Source: Lawsonibacter hominis
Lineage (GTDB): Bacteria > Bacillota > Clostridia > Oscillospirales > Oscillospiraceae
Assembly: GCF_014287895.1 (NCBI RefSeq)
Contig: NZ_JACOPP010000013.1
Span: 19,282 to 83,281 of the forward strand
Direction: 5' to 3'
DNA: 64,000 nucleotides
In this document: positions 57,677 to 64,000 of the stretch, one piece after another
How positions within the stretch are numbered: the stretch's first letter is position 1
Layout of the letters: each line of letters begins with the position of its first letter
The notes under the pieces: generated by a model
Told to the model about the DNA's origin: nothing
Seen by the model: the letters and a program-made list of their open reading frames with translations, nothing else
Database searches by the model: none
Made by a program: the position numbers and the translations under genes

Positions 57677-59059
57677 TTACTTTAGTTGATACTGTTCCAG
57701 CTTTTCATAGAGCACTGTGCGGGAAATCCCCAGCAGTCCGGCGGCCTTGGCCCGGTTCCCGTTGGCAGCAGCCAGCGCATCCCGGATAAATTCCCGTTCA
57801 AACGCCTGGCGGGCAGGGCGCAGGCGGAAGTCCCCGCTGCTGGTCACCTGGCGGCGCTTGCGGGCCTGCAGGCGCTGCTCCAGCTGGAAGAAATCCTTCC
57901 GCCGCAGGATGGGAGAGGCGGCCGCGTTCATGGCGCTCTCCACCGCATTCTGCAGTTCCCGCACATTGCCCGGCCAGTCGTAGTCCATCAGCAGCTCCAT
58001 GGAACCGGGGCCCACGCCTTCGATGACCATGCCGAGCTGACGGTTGAGCTGCCGAATGAAATTCTCCACCAGCAAGGGGATGTCTTCCTTCCGCTCCCGC
58101 AGGGTGGGCGCCTGGATGCGGATCACATTCAGGCGATAGTACAGATCGCTGCGGAACTGTCCGGTCTCCACGAGGGCCTCCAGGGGGATATTGGAGGCGG
58201 CGATGACCCGGACGTCGATGGGAATGCTCTTGTCCCCGCCCACCGGGTCGATCTCACGCTCCTGAAGCACCCGCAGGAACTTGGGCTGCATGGTCGGGGT
58301 AAGCAGGTTCACCTCGTCCAGGAAGATGGAACCCTTGTTGGCCAGCTCGAAGCGGCCCGCCTTTCCCTTTTTTGCCGCCCCAGTAAACGCGCCCGTCACA
58401 TAACCGAAGAACTCCGACTCCATCAGCTCGGCCGGGATGGCCGAACAGTTTACCCGCACGAAATTGGCCGAGCGGCGGACGCCGCCGGCGTGGATCGCGT
58501 GGGCGATCAGCTCCTTGCCGCTGCCGGTCTCTCCCTCTATGAGCACGGTAGAGGCGGAGTGGGCGGCCTGGTAGATCTGCTCCTTGAGGCGCTGGATGGC
58601 GTCGCTTTTCCCGATGATGTTGTCCATACTATAGCGTGCGCCCCGTATGCGTGAGAGCTCTTTCTTATAGAATTCGACCTCCCGGGACAGCTCGCTCAGC
58701 CGTGCCGACACATCATCCACATTCTGTTTTCCGTAGACGATCACATAGATAAAAACGCCGATAACCTTGCCGTTGGCGTCCAGCCGCGGGATATAATTGG
58801 TGACCGCAGGGACTCCTTGGGCCCGGACCACCTGGGCCAGAACGGGCTTTCCCGTGCGCAGCACCTCGGGCGCGTGGGTATCCGGAAGCAGCTCCCACAC
58901 CTTGCGTCCCAGCGCGTCCTGGGCCGTATGACCGGTAAAGCGCTGCCAGCTCGGGCTGACATAGATATAGGTGCCCGTCTCGTCCAGCACCGCAGCCGCG
59001 TCCAAGTTCTCGATAAACTGCATCATGCAGGCCTGGTCCAGCTTGTTCTTCTGTTCCAT
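57677..59059 (-). CDS. PAS-domain sigma-54-dependent transcriptional activator
   Basis: The 460-residue protein has an N-terminal PAS sensor (~15-110, TYIYVSPSWQRFTGHTAQDALGRKVW), a short coiled linker, a sigma-54 AAA+ domain (~143-375) with GETGSGKE, GAFTGA (the sigma-54 contact loop), GSIFLDEVN and NVRELQNAVE, and a C-terminal Fis-type HTH (GNRAKAAGLLGISRTVLYEKL). It should activate the sigma-54 promoter at 59430-59445, which serves the divergent catabolic operon. The PAS domain suggests it senses a small ligand. Walker B has LDEV in place of the more usual LDEI. It is upstream of and probably co-transcribed with the thiolase gene. Confidence 0.95.
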   Translation of the reverse strand: MEQKNKLDQACMMQFIENLDAAAVLDETGTYIYVSPSWQRFTGHTAQDALGRKVWELLPDTHAPEVLRTGKPVLAQVVRAQGVPAVTNYIPRLDANGKVIGVFIYVIVYGKQNVDDVSARLSELSREVEFYKKELSRIRGARYSMDNIIGKSDAIQRLKEQIYQAAHSASTVLIEGETGSGKELIAHAIHAGGVRRSANFVRVNCSAIPAELMESEFFGYVTGAFTGAAKKGKAGRFELANKGSIFLDEVNLLTPTMQPKFLRVLQEREIDPVGGDKSIPIDVRVIAASNIPLEALVETGQFRSDLYYRLNVIRIQAPTLRERKEDIPLLVENFIRQLNRQLGMVIEGVGPGSMELLMDYDWPGNVRELQNAVESAMNAAASPILRRKDFFQLEQRLQARKRRQVTSSGDFRLRPARQAFEREFIRDALAAANGNRAKAAGLLGISRTVLYEKLEQYQLK

Positions 59060-59284
59060 ACCGCCGCCCCCCAGCGTTGCACAGGTTCTTTTTACTATAT
59101 CAGCGGCCCCCTCCCCTCCGCAATTGACATTCTGTCTAAATTCACACTTTTTCTTTGTATATAACAGAGAAAGTTCCTGTTTTATCGCATTTTTAGTTTA
59201 TTTTTGTTCATTAGGCATCCAGATTATTTTAAAAAATGTAATCTTTTTATGACATGTCCGCTTTTCTTTGCATGCGTCTGTTTG

Positions 59285-59320
59285 GCCCTGAATTCGACTG
59301 ACTCCAGTGGGTTTCAGGGC
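59285..59320. promoter_or_regulatory. Possible upstream activator site
   Basis: GCCCTGAA (59285-59292) and TTCAGGGC (59313-59320) are inverted 8-mers 110-145 nt upstream of the sigma-54 promoter, the usual distance for enhancer sites. The 470-nt gap 59060-59529 holds otherwise AT-rich sequence and this promoter only. Confidence 0.3.
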
Positions 59321-59429
59321 GTGTGGAATGTTCCCTGTGCCCGAAACTCCGAACACTCCCGTCCTGCTCTTTTCCCGATCCGGTTTGGCAAGCCCTTGGC
59401 GGCGCTTGCTTTTTTCCGTCAGGCGCATT

Positions 59430-59445
59430 TGGCATTCCATTTGCT
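59430..59445 (+). promoter_or_regulatory. Sigma-54 promoter of the catabolic operon
   Basis: TGGCAT-TCCAT-TTGCT has GG at 59431-59432 and GC at 59443-59444 with 10 nt between, matching the -24/-12 consensus (TGGCAC-N5-TTGCW). It lies 85 nt ahead of the cyclase gene and next to a divergent sigma-54 activator. Confidence 0.85.
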
Positions 59446-59529
59446 TATATCTCTCGTGTGCAGGCGGCAGCCGCCCCCCGGTGTTCCGTCTAAACCGCGC
59501 AGGACGAAAAGAAGGAGTGTGTTTCACGT

Positions 59530-60297
59530 ATGAAAATCATTGATCTTTCCATCCCCATTGAGTCTGATCTGCCCAGCGACCCTGAGATTCAGATCCCTCG
59601 TATCCAGTACTGCAACCACAAGGACACGGCGGAACAGATGGCGGGTTTCTTTCAGGGCTGCACCGTGGACGACCTGCCCGAGGGCAACGGCTGGGGCATT
59701 GAGTTTTTGAAGGTCTGCACCCATTCCGGCACCCACGTGGACGCCCCCTATCACTATTATCCCACCATGAACGGAGGGGAGAAGGCCTGGACCATAGACG
59801 AGGTTCCCCTGGATTGGTTTGTGGGCGACGGCGTAGTGATGGACTTTCACGACAAATCCGACGGATACAAAATCACCGCCCGGGATGTGGAAGACTACTT
59901 CAAGCGCATCCACTACACCCTGAAGGCCGGCGACATCGTGCTGCTCCGCACCGATGCGGACGACCGCTGGGGCAAGCCCGAGTACCTGGTGGCAGGCGCC
60001 GGCATGAGCTATGATGCCACCATGTGGCTGCTCAATCAGGGGGTGCGCGTCGTCGGTACGGACGGTTGGAGCTGGGATGTGCCTCTGCCCTTTGAGGGTC
60101 AGGAGTTTGAAAAGAACCACGACGCCTCCATCATCTGGGAAGCCCACCGGGTAGGCCGGGACAAGGCCTACTGCCACATTGAGAAGCTGACCAACCTGGA
60201 CCAGCTGCCCGTCACCGGCTTCAAGGTGAACTGCTTCCCCGTAAGCATCAAAGCGGCCTCCGCCGGCTGGGCGCGCGTGGTCGCATTCGTGGAGTAA
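59530..60297 (+). CDS. Cyclase family (kynurenine-formamidase-like) metal hydrolase
   Basis: The 255-residue protein begins MKIIDLSIPIESDLP and has THSGTHVDAPYHYYP, the HxGTHxDxPxH metal-binding motif of the cyclase/KynB family, plus TDGWSWDVPLPFEG. Family members hydrolyse amides, lactones or cyclic imides using zinc or manganese. It is the first gene of the sigma-54-controlled operon, suggesting it opens a ring or amide in the imported substrate, or acts before uptake products enter CoA chemistry. GAAGGAG is 10 nt upstream. Substrate unknown. Confidence 0.9.
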   Translation: MKIIDLSIPIESDLPSDPEIQIPRIQYCNHKDTAEQMAGFFQGCTVDDLPEGNGWGIEFLKVCTHSGTHVDAPYHYYPTMNGGEKAWTIDEVPLDWFVGDGVVMDFHDKSDGYKITARDVEDYFKRIHYTLKAGDIVLLRTDADDRWGKPEYLVAGAGMSYDATMWLLNQGVRVVGTDGWSWDVPLPFEGQEFEKNHDASIIWEAHRVGRDKAYCHIEKLTNLDQLPVTGFKVNCFPVSIKAASAGWARVVAFVE

Positions 60298-60345
60298 TCC
60301 TATCGCCGGAGCGCGCGGCTCCCTGGAAAGAAAGTGAGGAAATGT

Positions 60346-62322
60346 ATGAACGCCAACACCATTTTTCTGGTTCTGTTTGTGATTTTCTGTGGTATTCTGG
60401 TCGGCTGTGGCATCGTCAGCAAGCGTTGGGTCAAGGAGTCCTCGGACTATATTCTGGCTGGACGTGAGATTTCCACCTTCATCAACATGATCGGCGTGTG
60501 TGCCATCGGCTTTGCCGGCACCACCGTAGCCCTGGCTCCCGGCTTTGCCGTACAGCTGGGCCTGACCGCTTCCTTCGCCTGGGGCAGCATCTACGGCATC
60601 TGCGGCTTGCTGCTCTTCGCCCTGCTCTTCTCCAACTTCATCCGCCGCTGCGGCGCGCAGACGCTTCCTGAGTATCTGGAGATGCGCTATGACGGCAAGG
60701 TCCGCTCCGTAGTGGCCATCACCTCCGTGGTCGGCATGTCCGGCATCCTGGCCAACAACATCGTCTCCTGCACCAATGCCATCGCCGGATTCACCAAGTG
60801 GAACGCCACCTTAATTATGGCGGTTATTTTCCTGGTGATTATTGCCTTTACCTTTATTTCCGGTCTGTGGGCCACCACTCTGACGGACTTCTTCCAGGTC
60901 ACGCTGGGCGTGATCATCGTGCCCACCATCCTCATCCTGCTCTGCCAACGCTACGGCTGGCTGGATGCCATCAACGCTGCTTGGCCCGGCGGGAACGCCT
61001 TCGCCGCCGGCATCACCGGCGGCGCCCTGAAGGGGATCGCCCCCACATACCCCTCGGTGCTCAACTTTGTCATCTGCTTTGCCGCTGCGTTGGTATGGGG
61101 CAACAATTACTACTGGATGAAGATCGCCAACTGCCGCAGTGAGAAGGTCGCCCGCAAATCCTTTGTCCTGGCTGCCATTATTCTGGTGGTCGTCTTCTGC
61201 ATCCCTCTTGGTATCATCGGCGCCTTTGCCGGCGCCTTCCTGGGCGAGAATTTCGCCGCTCCCTTCGGCTCCGGCTCTGTGGCGCCCACCGGTGCTTACG
61301 GCCTGATCGCCTCTACCTTCCCCGCCTTCCTGGGTTCTTTCTTTGTCATCGGCGCCGTAGCCGCGTCGGTGTCTACCGCCTCTACCTCCGCTTTGGGCGC
61401 CTCCGCAGTGGCCACCCGCGATATTTATCAGCGCATGATCAACCCCAAGGCGGACACCAAGACGGCCCTGAAGGCCTCCAAGTGGATCATGGTGCTCATC
61501 GGCGTGCTTACCTGGGTCCTGTGCCTGTTCCCGGGCGGCCCCACCTATCTGTTTGCCTTTGCCAACTGCTGGCTGGTGCCTCCTGCCATCCTGCTGGGCC
61601 TGGGCGCCATCTGGCCCAAGTTCAACTCCCGCGGCGCCATCTGCGGCGCCCTGGCCGGTATGATCACCATGGCTGTGTTCACGCTGCTGGGCGACGTATT
61701 CAAGGTATTCGCCATTAACAAGTACATTTACCTGGCCACCCTGGGCTTCTTGGTGACTCTTGTGGTAGCTGTGCTGGCCTCCCTCACCGGCAAGCCTAAA
61801 TACTACGGTGAATCCAACTGGGAGCGGGTCCCAACCGCCTCCAACCGCAAAGACGTGAAGCTGGATGCCACCGACCTGCAGGTACTGGAGATGATCCGAG
61901 TGGGCCACTGCTACATGGCCGACCTGACCGATGCGCTGGGCGTGGACTCCAAGACCTCCTCTGCGGCCGTGGAACACCTGGATCAGGGCGGCTACATCGT
62001 CCGCGCCGGGATGCGCGGCTCCAAATTCTATACCTTCTCCATCACCGATAAGGGCCGCGCCGCCCTGCCCGTCCTTGGAGGCCGGGAGAGCGAGATGGCC
62101 AGGGAATGCCTGACCCCCCTGTATGTCCAGCTGCTCAAAATCGTCAAGGACACTCCTGAGAAGCAGGCTGAGTTCCTTCAGAAAAACGGAATCAAGTCTA
62201 TGCGCATGTCCTCGATCTGCTCCCACCTGACCCGTCAGGGCTACATTGTGGAGGGCGGTCTGTTCAAGCGGAAGCTGCGCATCACCGATAAGGGCATAGC
62301 GGCGGTCCAGAAGTACGCCTAA
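60346..62322 (+). CDS. Sodium:solute symporter with two C-terminal winged-helix domains
   Basis: The 658-residue protein has an SSS transporter core (residues ~1-490, ~13 hydrophobic segments; DYILAGREISTFINMIGVCAIGFAGTT, FSNFIRRCGAQTLPEYLEMRYDG, ASVSTASTSALGASAVATRDIYQR). From ~505 to 572 (TDLQVLEMIRVGHCYMADLTDALGVDSKTSSAAVEHLDQGGYIVRAG then FYTFSITDKGRAALP) and ~595 to 658 (MRMSSICSHLTRQGYIVEGGLFKRKLRITDKGIAAVQ) two MarR/PadR-like winged-helix units follow. Plain SSS proteins end near 500-560. GAGGA is 5 nt upstream of ATG 60346. It is second in the sigma-54 operon. The tail may sense transport, regulate gating or bind DNA at the membrane; that is inference. Confidence 0.9.
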   Translation: MNANTIFLVLFVIFCGILVGCGIVSKRWVKESSDYILAGREISTFINMIGVCAIGFAGTTVALAPGFAVQLGLTASFAWGSIYGICGLLLFALLFSNFIRRCGAQTLPEYLEMRYDGKVRSVVAITSVVGMSGILANNIVSCTNAIAGFTKWNATLIMAVIFLVIIAFTFISGLWATTLTDFFQVTLGVIIVPTILILLCQRYGWLDAINAAWPGGNAFAAGITGGALKGIAPTYPSVLNFVICFAAALVWGNNYYWMKIANCRSEKVARKSFVLAAIILVVVFCIPLGIIGAFAGAFLGENFAAPFGSGSVAPTGAYGLIASTFPAFLGSFFVIGAVAASVSTASTSALGASAVATRDIYQRMINPKADTKTALKASKWIMVLIGVLTWVLCLFPGGPTYLFAFANCWLVPPAILLGLGAIWPKFNSRGAICGALAGMITMAVFTLLGDVFKVFAINKYIYLATLGFLVTLVVAVLASLTGKPKYYGESNWERVPTASNRKDVKLDATDLQVLEMIRVGHCYMADLTDALGVDSKTSSAAVEHLDQGGYIVRAGMRGSKFYTFSITDKGRAALPVLGGRESEMARECLTPLYVQLLKIVKDTPEKQAEFLQKNGIKSMRMSSICSHLTRQGYIVEGGLFKRKLRITDKGIAAVQKYA

Positions 62323-62404
62323 GCCGCTTCCCCCACACACTGGCATCCGGAGGACAGGGCCGCTATGATGCCCCGTCCTCCGGTCTGTAAAAGGAGTTTT
62401 TTCC

Positions 62405-63739
62405 ATGCCTCAGGAAGAATACCGCCGGAAGCGGACCACCGCCGATGAGGAAGCCGCCCGGATCCGTTCCGGAGATACGGTGTATCTGGCGTGCGGCTGC
62501 CTCCTCCCTGTGGACTTCGCCGCCGCTCTTTACCGGGCGGCCCCCCGTCTCCGGAACGTCAAGGTGCTCAACTACCTTCCCCTGGAGCCCCTCGCCCTGC
62601 TCAGCGATCCCGACTGCGGCGAGGCCTTTGACGTCTGTTCCATCTTTTATAACAAGTTTCAGCAAAGCGCGCAGGCCTTGGGCCGATGCAGCTTTCTCCC
62701 CACCCATTTGCGCAACGCCGCCCGGGACCTGGGCTGCGCCGCCGAGTCGTACGATTGTATGGTCCTTACCGTCTCTCCCATGGACCGGCACGGGTACTTT
62801 TCCCTGGCCGGCTCTGCCGGGATCGAGCTGGCGATGCTTCCCCGGGCCCGTCGCCTGGTGGTCGAGGTGGCCTCCCACGCCCCACGCATTTTTGGGGATA
62901 CCATGCTCCACATCTCTCAGGTGGATGCTGTTCTGGAGTCCGACCGTTACCCCTGCGTTCTCCCCTCCGAGATCCCCGACGAAGCGGACCGCCAGCTAGG
63001 CCAGGTGGTGGCCGGCCTGGTAGAGGACGGCGACACCATTCAGCTGGGCTTCGGCGGCACCATCAACGCTCTGGCGTCCGAGCTGAAAGGCAAGCGCCAT
63101 CTGGGCATCCATACCGAAGCCCTATCCGACGCCGGCATGGAGCTGCTGCGCAGCGGCGCAGCAGACAACAGCCGCAAGACGCTCCACCCAGGCCGGACGG
63201 TGACTTGCTTTACCATGGGCAGCCAGGCTCTCTACGATTTCATTGACGACAACCCCGCCTTTCTGCACAAGACGCTGAGCTATACCAACAATCCGTCCGT
63301 CCTAGCCGCCCATCCGGGCATGACCTCCATCAACGCTGCACTCCAGATCGACTTGACCGGTCAGTGCGCCTCAGAAGGGCTGGGCACCCGGCACATCTCA
63401 GGCAGCGGCGGCCAAGTGGACACGTCGGTGGGCGCCCAGATGGCCCCCGGCGGCAAGTCCATCATCACTCTGCGCTCCACCTATCAGTCCCGGGACCCCA
63501 ATACCGGGGAGACCCGCATCCAATCCCGCATCCTGCCCGTCCTTCCGCAGGGAGCGGCTGTGACCCTGACCCGTACGAATACACACTTCGTGGCCACCGA
63601 GTATGGCGCAGTGTGCCTGCGGGGGCTGACCATCCCGCAGCGGGCGCGTGCCCTTATCCGCATTGCCCACCCCGACTTCCGCCCCTGGTTGGAGGATGCC
63701 TTTGAGCGGCAGTACCATCAGCGGCTGCCCCGTTCCTGA
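62405..63739 (+). CDS. Acetyl-CoA hydrolase/transferase family CoA-transferase
   Basis: The 444-residue protein has the family pattern with GDTIQLGFGGTINALASELKGK, and catalytic Glu238 in HLGIHTEALSDAGMEL, the position used in 4-hydroxybutyrate and butyryl-CoA:acetate CoA-transferases, then HISGSGGQVDTSVGAQMAPGGKSIITLRST. It likely moves CoA between acetate/butyrate and acetoacetate or the pathway's carboxylate. It follows the symporter by 82 nt and precedes the BKACE gene by 37 nt in the same operon, and its acetoacetyl-CoA product would suit the divergent thiolase. Substrate is inferred. Confidence 0.9.
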   Translation: MPQEEYRRKRTTADEEAARIRSGDTVYLACGCLLPVDFAAALYRAAPRLRNVKVLNYLPLEPLALLSDPDCGEAFDVCSIFYNKFQQSAQALGRCSFLPTHLRNAARDLGCAAESYDCMVLTVSPMDRHGYFSLAGSAGIELAMLPRARRLVVEVASHAPRIFGDTMLHISQVDAVLESDRYPCVLPSEIPDEADRQLGQVVAGLVEDGDTIQLGFGGTINALASELKGKRHLGIHTEALSDAGMELLRSGAADNSRKTLHPGRTVTCFTMGSQALYDFIDDNPAFLHKTLSYTNNPSVLAAHPGMTSINAALQIDLTGQCASEGLGTRHISGSGGQVDTSVGAQMAPGGKSIITLRSTYQSRDPNTGETRIQSRILPVLPQGAAVTLTRTNTHFVATEYGAVCLRGLTIPQRARALIRIAHPDFRPWLEDAFERQYHQRLPRS

Positions 63740-63776
63740 AGGACCCCATAAAACGATTGAATTGAGGTGTATTTTT

Positions 63777-64000
63777 ATGAACAGCAGCAAGACGATCATC
63801 ACCGTCGCCACGACCGGCGCTTGGCCCACCAAGGCCAATAACCCCAATGTCCCCATGACGCCCGAGGAGATCGCCGAGGACGTGTACGCCTGCTGGAAGG
63901 CGGGCGCCGCGGTCGCCCACCTGCACATGCGCGACGACGAGGGCAAGGGCACCATGGACAAGGACCGCTTTGCCAAGACGGTGGAGCTGCTCCGCGCCAA
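63777..64000 (+). CDS. Beta-keto acid cleavage enzyme (BKACE), 3'-truncated by window end
   Basis: The 74 visible residues begin KTIITVATTGAWPTKANNPNVPMTPEEIAED and include AAVAHLHMRDDEG, the zinc-binding HxH (His48, His50) with the conserved RD of the BKACE/Kce family. These enzymes condense a beta-keto acid with acetyl-CoA and cleave it to acetoacetate plus an acyl-CoA, as in lysine fermentation (3-keto-5-aminohexanoate) and carnitine degradation. GAGGTG precedes the ATG. It continues past the window, so substrate-determining residues cannot be seen. The neighbouring CoA-transferase and thiolase fit conversion of acetoacetate to acetyl-CoA. Confidence 0.88.
   Translation, partial: MNSSKTIITVATTGAWPTKANNPNVPMTPEEIAEDVYACWKAGAAVAHLHMRDDEGKGTMDKDRFAKTVELLRA

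Noticed and set aside
59060..59529. A small gene in the 470-nt region before the cyclase gene
   Set aside because: Short frames are AT-rich, lack ribosome sites and overlap the sigma-54 promoter and its upstream region.

Overview
The window reads as chromosomal DNA of a GC-rich, strictly anaerobic, spore-forming Firmicute of the Oscillospiraceae type (Flavonifractor, Lawsonibacter, Pseudoflavonifractor or Intestinimonas relatives; genus not provable from sequence alone). Supporting signs are AGGAGG-type ribosome binding sites, a T-box leader and a glycine riboswitch, the sporulation protein YlbJ, a collagen-like surface or exosporium protein, rubrerythrin, ferredoxin-dependent 2-oxoacid oxidoreductase, a sigma-54 catabolic cluster with CoA-transferase, thiolase and BKACE-type cleavage enzyme, and a homologue of phloretin/diacetylphloroglucinol C-C hydrolases. 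No rRNA, CRISPR array, intact IS element or prophage was seen; the window is mostly core metabolism with accessory pockets.

Layout. 1-4.8 kb: end of a CobL/CbiET-like gene, then an Ile-type T-box controlling a four-subunit 2-oxoacid:ferredoxin oxidoreductase, followed by a low-molecular-weight phosphatase. 4.9-13.8 kb: OFA-type MFS transporter, P-type ATPase, small membrane protein, ECF S-component, ROK glucokinase, a glycolipid-type glycosyltransferase with a flippase-like membrane protein, and a phosphopantetheinyl transferase with a 160-bp MITE-like element at its 5' side. 14-19.6 kb: two tandem secreted serpin lipoproteins divergent from a VanRS-type two-component system. 19.7-26.8 kb: thioredoxin-reductase-like flavoprotein, DegV/TetR divergon, DUF2804, YlbJ, a LexA-like S24 regulator, tRNA-Tyr and tRNA-Thr, and a three-gene micro-operon ending in a sigma-region-4-like protein. 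27-29 kb: collagen-like protein and a probable partner glycosyltransferase. 29.2-35.1 kb: riboswitch-controlled glycine cleavage operon gcvT-gcvH-gcvPA-gcvPB-lpdA. 35-49.8 kb: orphan 5'-nucleotidase C-terminal domain protein, miaA, HD protein, ECF S-component with an unassigned leader, DUF3842, the PhlG/phloretin-hydrolase-like enzyme with LysR regulator and AEC transporter, rubrerythrin, isocitrate dehydrogenase, MATE pump, a decayed LysM gene, asnA and a secreted C69 dipeptidase. 49.9-56.2 kb: recQ, a deleted response-regulator remnant, an MBOAT/SGNH-like pair, DUF1846.

56.4-64 kb is the most interesting block: thiolase and a sigma-54 activator face a sigma-54 promoter that precedes a cyclase-family hydrolase, a sodium:solute symporter carrying two C-terminal winged-helix domains, an acetyl-CoA hydrolase/transferase and the start of a BKACE enzyme. 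Together they look like an inducible uptake and beta-keto-acid cleavage pathway yielding acyl-CoA and acetoacetate, with acetoacetate activated by CoA transfer and split by thiolase. The transporter-winged-helix fusion is the best candidate for an undescribed regulatory arrangement.
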